Source of the DNA: Casuarina equisetifolia
Taxonomy: Eukaryota > Streptophyta > Magnoliopsida > Fagales > Casuarinaceae
Direction of reading: 5' to 3'
Assembly (NCBI GenBank): GCA_028551475.1
Contig: CM052361.1
Span: 1,743,501-1,807,500, forward strand
DNA: 64,000 nucleotides
The position numbers were made by a program, and so were the translations under genes. Under the pieces are notes generated by a model, which saw only the letters and a program-made list of their open reading frames with translations, made no database searches and had not been told where the DNA came from. The stretch's first letter is position 1. The number at the start of each line of letters is the position of its first letter. Below are positions 35,401 through 46,109 of the stretch, in pieces.

Positions 35401-36569
35401 GAGATAGAGACCCAAGTGTATTACGGCAAGAAAGCGTGCACAAAAAGAGATGAAGAACAACAATTAGGTGCACTTGAACTGTGGCATAACAATGCCTTCC
35501 ATTGGACTAGGCACATATTTCGGCCAAAATGATCCAGAGGCAACAGAGCTTGCCATCCATTTGGGCCTCGAGGTAAAAAGCATTATACTAGAAAGATCTT
35601 GACTTTGTCGCTAATTTTAGTGTTTCCGTAATGGCATTACACAATAGTGTAGTACTTTTACTTGAAGTTATGAGTGGTGAAGGAAGAACTATAATATCAA
35701 AATGAAATGAGTCTGCATTTTTCATGAATTGTATGTTCCTTGATTACCCAATACTTCTTAAATGTGCTAACATGGTTGTGTAATACGCAGATGGGTTACA
35801 TGCATTTTGATACTGCCAAAATATATGGTTCCGAACCTGCTGTGGGAAAAGCTTTGACAGAAGCAATTCGGGATCAAAAGGTTGACCGAGGAGACATTTT
35901 TATTACTTTTAAGCTCTGGGGAAGTGACCACCACGATCCTGTTTCAGCACTGAAGCAAACTTTACAGTAAGCCCCAAGCACATGCATTGACATCCCCTTT
36001 TGTAATCCTGTGTTTAATGTTTTTGTTTTTGAACGTATTCCGATCAAGGAAACATTATACACTTTAGCTTTCTGTCACCATTCTGCGAAATTGGAGCAAT
36101 GCAGATAGCACCCAACTTCTCATTTCAGGCTCTTATGTAGCAATTTTCAAAAACTGTGACAAGCCATTCGCATTCCAGAGCGTGGAGGAGAGTGAAATCT
36201 ACTAAGAAACTTCCAACTATTTCTAATTCTTGTTCTTCTTTATATTGGAATTCAGGACCTTGGGCATGGAATTCTTGGATATGTACTTGGTGCACTGGCC
36301 AGTTAAGTTGAAGCCAGGTGCATGTGATGTTGTCCCAAGAGAAGAAGACTTTGAACCATTGGACCTTGAATCCACCTGGGCAGGGATGGAGAAGTGCCTG
36401 GAAATGGGGTTGTGCAGATGCATGTAAGCAATTTCTCCAGCAAGAAGATCGAACGGCTGCTGGATTTTGCTTCTGTACCTCCGGCCGTCAATCAGGTACA
36501 CTTTTATAGTCACAATCATCGACAAATGCAGGTTTTTAGATTTATAATAGACTGTATGACCTTTGATGG

Positions 36570-36955
36570 TGTTAGAAAACAAACCCGTGAATCTAAACTC
36601 GTGGAATCTCTCAGGATCTCACCGCACACACAAAGAGAATATTAGTCAAGTAAAGAACACACAGAAATTACGAGATTCGGGATAATCCCTACGTCCCCGG
36701 CCTAAGGAGTAATTCTTCACTATGATGAGGAGGGCTTACAGTGCTTACAGAAAACCTCTGTTTTCTCTCAATCTCTCTCAACCTCATCCCTAGGTTTCCC
36801 CATAAGGTTTCCTTTTATACAAGTACCAAGGAAACCCAAATAGAATAGGACTAGGAAACCTAAATAGAATAAGACTGGGAAACCCATATAAACTACCCAC
36901 AATACAAATATGGTAGTTACATAATTACCCTTACTAATTTACTCCAAACCTAACA
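36570..36955 (-). repeat. Left LTR (3' LTR of the copia element)
   Basis: 386 bp, bounded on the plus strand by TGTTAGAAAAC and AACCTAACA, giving TGTTAG/CTAACA inverted ends. Both ends are intact. Confidence 0.95.
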
Positions 36956-36970
36956 ATTTCCCCCTTTTGG
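36956..36970 (-). other. Polypurine tract
   Basis: Minus strand CCAAAAGGGGGAAAT directly abuts the 3' LTR. This is the plus-strand DNA primer site of the element. Confidence 0.85.
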
Positions 36971-37032
36971 AGTAACATTAGTGCAACATCCCTGCACCAT
37001 AAGAGAAAGAACATTGCTTCCTAGACTTGACT

Positions 37033-38836
37033 CTACTTGGAGTCCATTCCAGCAACCCGCTGACAAGTCTCTAGCTTGTCTCTTATCAGCAGCTTCGTCA
37101 ACATGTCTGCTCCATTATCATCAGTGTGAATCTTCACAAGATCTAACTGTTTGGATTCTAATACATCTCTAATCCAATGATATCTGACATCAATGTGCTT
37201 AGACCTTAAATGAGATGACGTGTTCTTACTGAGGCGGATGGAGCTTTGGTTATCGCTATAAAGGATAACCATCCCTTGTTTTATACCAAGTTCTTGAAGA
37301 AACGTCTTCATCCATAGAACTTCTTTTCCACCCTCAGTGATTGCTATATACTCTGTTTCTGTTGTAGACAAAGCAACACAATCCTGTAGCCTAGACTGCC
37401 ATGAAACTGCTCCCCCTGTGAAGGTGAGCATGTACCCTGTTGTAGATCTCCTTCCATCATGGTCACTAGCCATATCTGCATCTGTGTATCCAACCAATAT
37501 AGGCTCATCATTACCAAAACACAAACACAACTTAGGAGTTCCTTTAAGGTACCTGAGTATCCACTTCACAGCTTCCCAATGCATTTTACCAAGATCTGAA
37601 AGAAAACGACTAACTACTCCAACTGCATGAGCAATATCTGGTCTAGTGCTTACTGCTGCATACATCAAGCTACCAATCGCAGATGCGTAAGGTGTTTTCT
37701 TCATATATTCAACATCACTCTTACTTTCAGGCTTCTGCTCCTTACTCAGCTTGAAATGGCTTGCAAATGGAGTACTTACTACTTTTGCCTTGTCCATGTC
37801 AAATCTCTGAAGTATCTTCTCTATATACTTCTCCTGAGATAGCCATAACTTTCCATGTTCTCTGTCACGTTTAACTTCCATACCAAGGATTCGCTTTACC
37901 GGTCCCAAATCTTTCATCGCAAAAGACTTGCCTAAATCCTTCTTCAGCTCAGCAATCTTCTTAATGTCCTGGCCAACAATCAACATATCATCAACATATA
38001 GGAGTAGAATGACAAAATCACCACCTAGAAAGTGCTTCACAAACACACAATGATCTGAGTTGGTCTTGTTATAACCGTGCTGTAACATGGATGACTCAAA
38101 CTTCTTGTACCACTGACGAGGTGCTTGTTTTAGACCATACAAGCTTTTCTTCAGTCGACATACAAGATTCTCTTTGCCCTTCTCTATGAAGCCCTCAGGT
38201 TGCTCCATATAAATCTCTTCCTCCAAGTCTCCATGAAGGAATGCAATCTTCACATCAAGTTGTTCTACCTCCAAGTTTAGTCTAGCAGCCAAACCAAGAA
38301 TAACTCTGATTGAAGACATCCTCACCACAGGAGAGAAAATCTCCTCAAAGTCAATACCTTTCTTCTGACCATAACCCTTCACAACTAACCGCGCCTTGTA
38401 CCTTGGTAGTGGATTATTCTCTTCTGACTTCAACTTGTACACCCACTTATTTTTAAGTGCTCTCCTACCCTTAGGCAACGACACAAGATCATAAGTGTGG
38501 TTTTCCCGTAAGGAATTCATCTCCTCTCGCATAGCTTTCTTCCACTCTTTCTTGTGCTCACATTCATTAGCTTCCTCATAGCATTGCGGTTCTCCCCCAT
38601 CAGTTAGCATCAAGTACTCATGTGGTGGATATTTCATCGAAGTTTGACGCTCTCTACTAGATCTTCTCACTGGGGGCTGGGTTGATGGCTCAACTGAATG
38701 ATTATCAACATGTCCTTTAGATTCTTCAACAACTGGAGTTTCAGGAACTTCTTCACTTGCTACATCCTCAAGTGGCTCTTCCTGTGTAGTTCCCCCTTCA
38801 TGTGCACTTACTGGGGAAGAAGAAGGTGGGATTATA
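37033..38836 (-). CDS. copia reverse transcriptase and RNase H region
   Basis: Open frame, entered by a one-base frame change from integrase near 38840. It starts in a Ser/Pro/Glu-rich linker. RT core phrases include KARLVVKGYGQKKGIDFEE, FLHGDLEEEIYM, SLYGLKQAPRQWYKKF and the catalytic YVDDML. RNase H follows, with acidic residues in GYTDADMASD, LSTTETEY and LYSDNQSSI, then LRSKHIDVRYHWIRD and a normal terminus. This frame is itself undamaged. RT copies the element RNA into cDNA in virus-like particles (family knowledge). Confidence 0.93.
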
Positions 38837-39941
38837 TCCTTAAGACTTCATTAACAACTCTTGGCTTTTCAGTCTTCTTAAGATCTTCAATTGTCTGATC
38901 TTCAAAGAAAATAACATCTCTGCTTCTAATCGGTTTCTTTGCAGTTGGATCCCACAATCTGTATCCAAAAGCATCATGTCCATAGCCCAAGATGATGCAA
39001 TCTCGAGCTTTATCATCAAGCTTGTTCCTCTCGTCCTTAGGAATGTGAACAGACACCCTGCAGCCAAATACTTTCAAGTGCTTGAAAGAAACCTCCTTAC
39101 TAGTCCATACTCTCTCAGGTAGATCACCTTCTAATGGAACTGAAGGAGACAAGTTAATAAGATCTACTGCAGTACACATAGCTTCACCCCAAAATGACTG
39201 AGATAATCCAGAATGTGAAAGCATACACTTGATCCTCTCAACTATAGTTCTGTTCATCCGTTCTGCAACCCCATTATGCTCTGGAGTTTTAGGAACTGTC
39301 TTCTCAAGCCTAATACCCTGAGTTTTACAATATTCTTCAAACGACCCTCTGTATTCACCTCCATTATCTGCACGGACGCACTTCAGTTTCCTTCCAGTTG
39401 CTCTCTCAACCATAGCATGAAACTGTTTGAAGACCTCTAAAACCTGATCCTTAGTCTTCAGTGCATAAGCCCATACCTTTCTAGAATGATCATCAATGAA
39501 GGTAACAAAATACATAGCGCCACCAAGAGTTTTCACCTTCAACATACACACATCTGAATGAATCAAATCAAGAACATGTTTTCTTCTAGACGGGGGTCTT
39601 CTCCGAAATGAGACTCTACGTTGCTTTCCAGCTAAGCAATGATCACAAGGCTTCAACTGCAAATTAGCACCACTGACTCCTGATATGATTTTGTTCTTTA
39701 TCAAATGCTGAAGTCCCTTCTCACTGAGATGTCCAAGTCGCTTGTGCCATAACTCCATGTGATTATCTTCCACCACATTTACCTTGTTTTTCTGAATACT
39801 AGCTTCAGTCTTATAGAGAGTACTGACCTTCTGTCCTTTTGCAAGTACAAGAGAACCTCTACTAAGTTTCCATTTACCGCCACCAAAGTAGTTATCATAT
39901 CCCTCATCATCAAGGACACCAGTAGAGATCAGTTGAAACAA
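38832..39941 (-). CDS. copia integrase (GAG_pre-integrase plus core)
   Basis: HHCC zinc motif (WHKRLGHLSEKGL ... PCDHCLAGKQ), then the DDE core: Asp in LDLIHSDVC, Asp in CVRADNGGEY, Glu in EHNGVAERMNRT. The chromodomain-like GKQ/GxxG tail LKVFGCRVSVHIPKDER follows. The frame ends at VNEVLRI with a stop caused by a single-base shift relative to the RT frame, and enters by another shift from protease (missing base near 39935). Confidence 0.93.
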   Translation of the reverse strand: MFQLISTGVLDDEGYDNYFGGGKWKLSRGSLVLAKGQKVSTLYKTEASIQKNKVNVVEDNHMELWHKRLGHLSEKGLQHLIKNKIISGVSGANLQLKPCDHCLAGKQRRVSFRRRPPSRRKHVLDLIHSDVCMLKVKTLGGAMYFVTFIDDHSRKVWAYALKTKDQVLEVFKQFHAMVERATGRKLKCVRADNGGEYRGSFEEYCKTQGIRLEKTVPKTPEHNGVAERMNRTIVERIKCMLSHSGLSQSFWGEAMCTAVDLINLSPSVPLEGDLPERVWTSKEVSFKHLKVFGCRVSVHIPKDERNKLDDKARDCIILGYGHDAFGYRLWDPTAKKPIRSRDVIFFEDQTIEDLKKTEKPRVVNEVLRI

Positions 39942-40330
39942 ATCTCAGGGACATGTCTGACATTCTTCAGAACTAGCTTACATCCAACACTAGTCTCCAA
40001 GACTACATCTCCAATGCCAACTATCTTTGCCTGTGCATTATTTCCCAAGCTAACACACCCAAAATCACCACTTGAATAAGATGTGAAGAACCTTTCATGT
40101 GGGGTAACATGAAAAGAGGCACTTGTGTCAACAATCCAAGACGAAACCTGACATGAGATGTTGATATGAGAATCACAAAAGATCATAATATCCCCAATAC
40201 CGGATGTAGTTGCCACTGTATCTTTTTCAACTTCCTTTTCTCCATTCCTTGATTCTTCTCCCTTGAGTATTCTGCAGTCTCTCTTATAATGGTCAGACTT
40301 ACCACAATGATAACACTTGACATCTTTCCT
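39929..40330 (-). CDS. copia zinc knuckle and aspartic protease region
   Basis: Begins after a frame change near 40330 with the CCHC knuckle CYHCGKSDHYKRDC, followed by the protease motif WIVDTSASFHVT. DTSAS replaces the more common DSGAS-type active site. The region ends at VRHVPEICFN, where a one-base deletion shifts into the integrase frame. Confidence 0.85.
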   Translation of the reverse strand, partial: RKDVKCYHCGKSDHYKRDCRILKGEESRNGEKEVEKDTVATTSGIGDIMIFCDSHINISCQVSSWIVDTSASFHVTPHERFFTSYSSGDFGCVSLGNNAQAKIVGIGDVVLETSVGCKLVLKNVRHVPEICFN

Positions 40331-41057
40331 CGAACGTGAGACTCCACGGTGATCTATCAGAATTTGGTGCTCTACTCTTGCTTCTACCTCTACTCTTGCT
40401 TCTGTCTCTATTTCTGTCTACATATCTGTTTCTCCCCCTCCTTTCTGTAACCAATACTTCTGTATGTCCATGTGCTCCTTGCTCAATTATTCTGGTTTCT
40501 TCATTAAGCAAACCTTCATGGACTGACTTCATACTCAGAATGCCGCCCGGAGCTGAGTTTGTGAGAGTGACTACCAATGTCTGCCAGCTATCAGGTAAGT
40601 TACTTAACAATAACATTACTTGCAGTTCATCTTCCAGAACAATCTTTACCATTGCTAACTGATTCACCAAAGACTTAAACTCACTCAAGAACTCTGTCAT
40701 CGGCCGTCCTACCTTGTACTTTAAGTTAATTAACCTCTTAAGTAGGGAAACCTTATTCTGAGGAGTTTTGCGTTCATAGAGAGCCTCAAGCTTCTTCCAT
40801 AACTCACTAGCTTTAGTCTCATTCGCAATATGGTGATAGATACTGTCCTCAACAAATTGTCTAATTTGAGAGACAATTTTCTTATTCAACTTCTCCCATT
40901 CTTTATCAGTCAGCTTCTCAGGCCTAGCAGAATCTCCTTCCACAGCATCATACAGATCTTTACTAATCAAGTAATCTTCCATCCGCGGCTTCCAAGTTTG
41001 GAAATTAGATGAATTTAACATGGTCATACCTTTACCAGAAGTATTCATATCATCCAT
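40299..41057 (-). CDS. copia gag (capsid-like) region
   Basis: About 252 aa from ATG at 41057. The UBN2/Retrotran_gag fold phrases LNSSNFQTWKPRMEDYL, ASELWKKLEALYER and LKRLINLKYKVGRPMTEF are followed by a basic Arg/Ser-rich segment. A frameshift just before the zinc knuckle ends the frame early. Confidence 0.9.
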   Translation of the reverse strand: MDDMNTSGKGMTMLNSSNFQTWKPRMEDYLISKDLYDAVEGDSARPEKLTDKEWEKLNKKIVSQIRQFVEDSIYHHIANETKASELWKKLEALYERKTPQNKVSLLKRLINLKYKVGRPMTEFLSEFKSLVNQLAMVKIVLEDELQVMLLLSNLPDSWQTLVVTLTNSAPGGILSMKSVHEGLLNEETRIIEQGAHGHTEVLVTERRGRNRYVDRNRDRSKSRGRSKSRAPNSDRSPWSLTFEERCQVLSLW

Positions 41058-41258
41058 CACAACAAAAATAAACTCCCCTTTGACTTTCCCCTCAAATAGG
41101 AATCAAAAGTGCAAAATTACCAAAATACCCCTCAACAAATGCCAACCAAATTGACCAAAATACCCCTCTGATTATGCCCAAAAATAGTCAAATATCTCCC
41201 AAAAAATACCAGAAAAATACTGTAAAAATTGGCACAGAAATCACCTAAAAATTCTGTT

Positions 41259-41590
41259 CGGTCAAAGTCAACGATCAAAGTCAACGCTCAATCGGTCAAC
41301 GGTCAACAGTCAAAGTCAACGATCACTCGGTCAACGGTCAACGGACAGCTGGACCGGGTTGACGAATCGGGTTTGGATCTGGGCTGGGCCGGGTCTTCGG
41401 ATCCAGTCAACAGTCAACAGGTCAAAGTCAACGATCGCTCGGTCAACGGTCAACAGACAGCTGGACCGGGTTGACGAATCGGGTCTGGATCTGGGCTGGG
41501 CCGGGTCTTCGAATCCAGTCAACAGTCAACAGTCAACGGGTCAAACTTTGACTGGGTCAACTCTGGGTCAAAATTGGGTCAACAGAACCC
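41259..41590 (-). repeat. GTTGAC-rich array in the element's untranslated leader
   Basis: Roughly 22 copies of GTCAA on the plus strand, plus about three TTGAC, in 330 bp, mostly spaced as 7-bp GGTCAAC/AGTCAAC words. A 112-bp unit is tandemly duplicated (41309-41420 and 41421-41532) and includes a GC-rich stretch around GGGCTGGGCCGGGTCTTCG. Read on the element's strand, the words are TTGACC/TTGACT, the core of the W-box bound by WRKY factors. It lies between the primer site and gag. Confidence 0.8.
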
Positions 41591-42040
41591 GTTTTTGCTG
41601 CTGCAGCCGCGTTTCTCCTCCGATTACCGCCGTTCCAAAGCGGTTTCCGACGAAATAAGAACACCAATCAATAGATCAGCTTCCAACGAGTCTATAGAAC
41701 TCAAAATCGCTCCACAAAACGCTCAAACGAAAGAGGAATCACAAATCCCCTTTTCAGGCTCACGGGTTCAACACAACCCGCAGCACTCCAATCGATTTTC
41801 CGGCCACAAAGAGGTCAGAAATCACACAAATGAAGGCTAGAGAAGAAAATCCGTACCTCAAATGCCGATTTTAGCTTCTTCCTTCGTGCGTTACACACCA
41901 AGTGTTCGATAAAAGGCTTCTTTGAATAAAGCCTTTGTTGATAGCTTCCCTCTTGTGTGCAGTGTGCTAAATACACACCAAAACAATCGTTCTTCCGCTA
42001 ACTGCCTGACAAAGAACGAGCCTTGGCCCTAATTTAGGAA

Positions 42041-42056
42041 CCTGGCTCTGATACCA
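42041..42056 (-). other. Primer binding site for initiator Met tRNA
   Basis: Minus strand TGGTATCAGAGCCAGG, three bases inside the 5' LTR. This is the classical complement of the 3' end of plant tRNA-iMet. Confidence 0.92.
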
Positions 42057-42059
42057 GTT

Positions 42060-42432
42060 TGTTAGAAAACAAACCCGTGAATCTAAACTCACGGAATCTC
42101 TCAGGATCTCACCGCACACACAAAGAGAATATTAGTCAAGTAAAGAACACACAGAAATTACGAGGTTCGGGATAATCCCTACGTCCCCGGCCTAAGGAGC
42201 AATTCTTCACTATGATGAGGAGGGCTTACAGTGCTTACAGAAAACCTCTATTTTCTCTCAATCTCTCTCAACCTCATCCCTAGGTTTCCCCATAAGGTTT
42301 CCTTTTATACAAGTACCAAGGAAACCCAAATAGAATAAGACTAGGAAACCTAAATAGAATAAGACTGGGAAACCCATATAAACTACCCATAATACAAATA
42401 TGTTAGTTACATAATTACCCTTACTAATTTAC
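42060..42432 (-). repeat. Right LTR (5' LTR of the copia element), outer end truncated
   Basis: Matches the left LTR from TGTTAGAAAAC through TTACTAATTTAC, then stops. The expected last 13 bases (TCCAAACCTAACA on the plus strand) are replaced by GGTTAATGCC. It contains the element's own promoter region. Confidence 0.9.
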
Positions 42433-42791
42433 GGTTAATGCCATTGTTGATGTTGTCAAGCTTCTCGTCAATCATGAATTCCTCACGGCAGATCCTGGCG
42501 ACGCCTGCCCCAGTTTGTGTACCGGCGAGAGGATAAATGGGATTTTGAATCTTATGACGTTGAGTTTGAATTCTTAATATTTTACCACCAAAAGAAAAAC
42601 TAGAAGTCAACGACCTAAAGTTGTCCAAATCCAACGAAAAACAACTAATTTTTATCTGTCTCCTAAAAACTATGTTTGAAACTCTTAGTTATCTTCTTCT
42701 CTTTGTCTTTCACGAGTACATCAAATCCTGCAAAGGCAGTAATTGAAATATTGTTTAACTAGTTGCCAACGTGGCCAAACTCTTTGAATAG
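42433..42791. other. Remainder of AKR intron 3, with a coding-like patch
   Basis: From the broken LTR edge, an open plus-strand frame runs about 126 nt: VNAIVDVVKLL, then a central HEFLTADPGDACPSL, then CTGERINGILNLM and a stop. Its composition is protein-like and unlike the AT-rich intron after about 42560. Source not recognised. It may be a gene fragment brought in with the LTR-edge rearrangement. Confidence 0.3.
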
Positions 42792-44019
42792 GTGGAGATG
42801 CATCCGATGTGGAGGCAAAACAAGCTCCGAGAGACCTGTTCCGACCACCAGATTCATGTCAGTGCCTATTCACCAATCGGCGGACCAGGAAATTCATGGG
42901 GATCAACAGCCGTGGTTGATAACCCGATCATCCAATCCATCATATTCAAACAGCACGCAACGCCGGCTCAGGTAGATGACAAGTCCCATACTTCACACTC
43001 TCCTGCACTGTATAAAATGTTATTTATGAAAGATTGTCTAAAAGATTGCATCAAACTGTGAAGGTCGCTCTAAGATGGGGATTATCGAAAGGATCAAGCG
43101 TAATAGTCAAGAGCTTTAATCAACACAGGATGAAGGAGAACATAGGGTGCTTTGAGTTGAACTTGGATGATCAAGATTTCCTTGCAATCGACAAGTTGGA
43201 AGAGAGGAAGATCATGAAAGGGGATTTTCTTGTTAATAGCACCACAAGCCCATATAAGACCATTCAAGAACTATGGGATGATGAAATTTGAGTAAAACGA
43301 CGAGGTTGTAGCACCTATTTGCAATGCCTAATTAATAAAATCATTTGTATTGACTAGACTGAATGTAAATTTATTACCGGACATATACGAAGTAGCCACT
43401 TATTGGACCCCACATGGGCTGACTTATACAAATAGAATTAGCTTAAACCAGCATGATGCCAAAAATAGTATAGAAAAGCACAACGAGCGAGCAATGAGGA
43501 TAAGGTAAAATCTTAAAGAGTCAAAACTAGGAGTGACCATTTTCATGTAAGGATAAAATGATAATTTTATTAATTAGAGTTTTATAACACTTACAAATGT
43601 GAAGCTTTGAAACCCTTTGGGCTTGTGTGTATGTTATTTCATAAATTGTTAAGGTACAAATTATGACCTTTTTTAAAGAAGAGAAATTTTCTAACAATTC
43701 TTCTACATATAAAAAGTTCCAAATAACAATAAATAGTTATTTCATAGACATAAGGAAAAAAAAATTATCCTAAACCACATAAATGTTTAGAATTCTTTTT
43801 TATATGTTGTGTGTAAAATGTTGCAAAATTCTTAACACTTACGCACAACCAAATTAACATAGATTTTGCAAACACCTAAATTAAAAAATAAATAAAACTT
43901 GGTACTTCATTTTGGCAAGCTACACCATTAGTTAGTCTCCAATATTAAAATGGACGAGAGTAGCATATATGCAATACACCTCATATAATAATTAATATAA
44001 TATATGCATGGCAATGACA

Positions 44020-44690
44020 TATAATAACGCATCTCAATCAACAATTACATTGGAAATCAAAAGATGGATTCAATATATACATAGCACATCATCCATTCAA
44101 ATGTCACAATAACCCCTAACTTATAAAATGGTGAACCCATAAAGTAGTATACAAGATTTATACTAAGTTGTTGTATAAATTATGCACTTGGATTTCAGGA
44201 AGCGTGGCTGGTGATTGAAGAGAACTGTTCACGCAATCAAAAGGTAACAACTCCCAAGAGGCTTTTGAGTACTTGAGGAAAGTTTCGAAAGGCTAGAGAC
44301 TCGAGAAAGGTCCATGTTAAAAGCCCGCTTTCCTTTCACTTCCTCCTATTTGGCCTCCAACTTCTAGTTACTTCCTCCTATAGTAGGGTCTACAACGCCT
44401 GTGGAATTAGTTCTCTGCCATTTGCAGTTGGAGCATGACGATAGCCTTTGAATGAGAAGGTTGCAAAATATGTTGCAGAAGATGTGGAACCCAGTAATAG
44501 TCAACTTAGTTGATAGAGACATTATTTTTTATTCCTTGTTCTACTATCTTTCCTTTATCTATGTCTACATAGATAAGTGCATAAGTCTAATCAAGAAAGT
44601 GTAGAAATAATTTATACAAATACCGAATATTACAATGAATAGCTCATTATCACATACTTGATAAAATTCTACAAAATTCCCATTGTCCAG
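44020..44690. repeat. Large diverged direct repeat, copy 1
   Basis: Matches 58458-59180 in the same orientation. Shared phrases include AACGCATCTCAATCAA, ATACATAGCACATCATC, CAATAACCCCTA, CTTGATTTCAGGAAGC-like, CTTTCCTTTCACTTCCTC, TTCTCTGCCATTTGCAGTTG, AATGAGAAGGT and GTTGCAGAAGAT. The second copy is the 3' flank of the P-loop kinase pseudogene. Confidence 0.85.
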
Positions 44691-45017
44691 TTCAAGTTGG
44701 TGCCACTAATTATGGCTTCTTCACACACTATCATTTATCAACTTCCATGATTCTCAAAAGTTTTGATACTTAGTGTGTTTAATTTCGTAGATATTAACTA
44801 GCCATTTAGGTACTATGTGTAAAGGATACATTATAAATGAATAAATGAATGACTAAGAGTAGTCATAAGAACTTATATAGGAGTCAAGATTTGTGAAAAT
44901 CAATTTAATTCCAAGAGCCATCTTTCTAATTATCAAAAAGGTATCTTGAAAATTTATAAACACAAACTATTAGTTATAATAGAACAAACCATAACTTGTT
45001 AGTGACATTAAGTAGCT

Positions 45018-45190
45018 GACACACCAATTTTGATGGATATCTAACAATATAAATAACTCAAGTCATCTCTAATATATTTAATTTTAATTTACAAGTTTTG
45101 TGTATAAAAAATTATTTTTTAGAAAAAAATAGAGATGTATAGAAGAAACATTTTTATTAATAAAAAATTATAAACAAAAATTTTCTAAAC
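45018..45190. repeat. Direct repeat shared with 50281-50775, copy 1
   Basis: CACCAATTTTGATGGAT and the AT-rich run around TTTGTGTATAAAAAATTA and AAGAAACATTTTTATTAATA recur in the same order at 50281-50775. The right copy carries about 0.3 kb more in the middle. Confidence 0.7.
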
Positions 45191-46109
45191 CAATTTAAAA
45201 CAATCCCTCCATTCTTGGCAAATGATCAAAGTTTGAACAAAACAAGTGATCTTTGGCAGAAATAGTGAGCGCATATAGGCATTGATCTGCATCTTAATTC
45301 AAAATCTGGAATCCTTTGCTATTGCCCGCTAGTCCATCCTTAATATAGCATCATGCTTAGCAAGCATGGGTATATATACGAATGTAGGTATATATGTTCC
45401 TGGGTTAAATGTCTCTTTCCTATGTCTGGCACATGAATAAATGCATATTTTTATCTTTTCAAAAGCAATGAAATCATAGATCACTGCAATGTATAATGCT
45501 AGTTTAATTTTGAATCTTCTCAAATCAGTTGACAATAAGAATATTTTCATTGTTTTAGTTAAAGACGTAGATCTGTTTTTAGGCCTTTTGAAGACCTAAC
45601 TTTACAAAAGAATGCTGCAAATTTCCAGGAAGAAAATTCTGTGAAACAAGATTCAGTTTGGCATACTCTGACTCTCGCAACAAATTCCATTTGGCATTCG
45701 GAGCAAGATAAATTAGGAGATATAGTTAATGGACAACGTCAGTGAATATATTCATTGTTCCCTCTAAAATCTGTGTTTAGTTATTTTTGTTAAGCAACTA
45801 ACTATGCATAATGTAAACATGTTACTTTCCGTGTCTTGGTCCTGTTGTGGTTAAATGGTATTACTAACCTGATTGGTGATGGACACCCGGAACATGATGA
45901 ATCCATTTTGTATTCAGTTCTTGTAAAATGGCTCTTGACATAATTCTTAGTTTTTGCGGTGTCATCTTTGTGGATAATTCTACTGTGTTTCTATTTTGGA
46001 GGCTGATAGCCTTATGCTGTTTCCAATTAATTTTATTTCTATATTGATGCCTACTATATGAATAAGTTTGGCTTCCTTTTTTTTTTTTTTTTGTGTTGGT
46101 TCAATCTAG

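Larger units (their letters stand above)
36570..42432 (-). mobile_element. Ty1/copia LTR retrotransposon, non-autonomous by frame breaks
   Basis: Complete in layout and reading on the minus strand: LTR, tRNA-iMet primer site, leader, gag with zinc knuckle, protease, integrase, RT-RNase H, polypurine tract, LTR. Integrase before RT is the copia order. It lies in intron 3 of the AKR gene, antisense to it. Single-base frame breaks separate gag/knuckle, protease/integrase and integrase/RT, so no full polyprotein can be read. The LTRs differ by roughly eight substitutions in about 373 aligned bases, so insertion is fairly recent. The outer ~13 bp of the right LTR and the target-site duplication are missing. 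The lineage looks Tork/Tnt1-like, but that is a guess. Confidence 0.95.
35450..43291 (+). pseudogene. NADPH-dependent aldo-keto reductase (AKR4-like), broken and split by a copia element
   Basis: Five exons: 35450-35572, 35791-35966, 36256-36495, 42792-42971, 43064-43291; about 316 codons, normal for the family. The catalytic tetrad is visible: Asp and Tyr in HFDTAKIYGSE, Lys in ITFKLW, His in LVHWPV. Cofactor-site SVIVKSFNQHR and the C-terminal loop ending QELWDDEI are present. Lesions: TAG at 35465-35467 (sixth codon after the ancestral ATG); a 4-nt deletion at 36423/36424, where CIGVSNFSS is expected, shifting the frame; and a copia retrotransposon in intron 3, stretching it to 6.3 kb. Translation could restart at 35492 (MPSIGLGTYFG) but would still hit the frameshift. 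Relatives include codeinone and methylecgonone reductases and chalcone reductase-like enzymes. Confidence 0.88.
43292..46109. other. AT-rich intergenic region
   Basis: No gene recognised. It contains duplicated segments listed separately (44020-44690, 45018-45190). The last few hundred bases are probably intron of the SMC2 fragment. Confidence 0.5.

Noticed and set aside
41229..41658. Plus-strand frames in the copia leader repeat
   Set aside because: Open only because the GTCAAC repeats and 112-bp duplication lack stops in those frames; translation is repetitive and meaningless.
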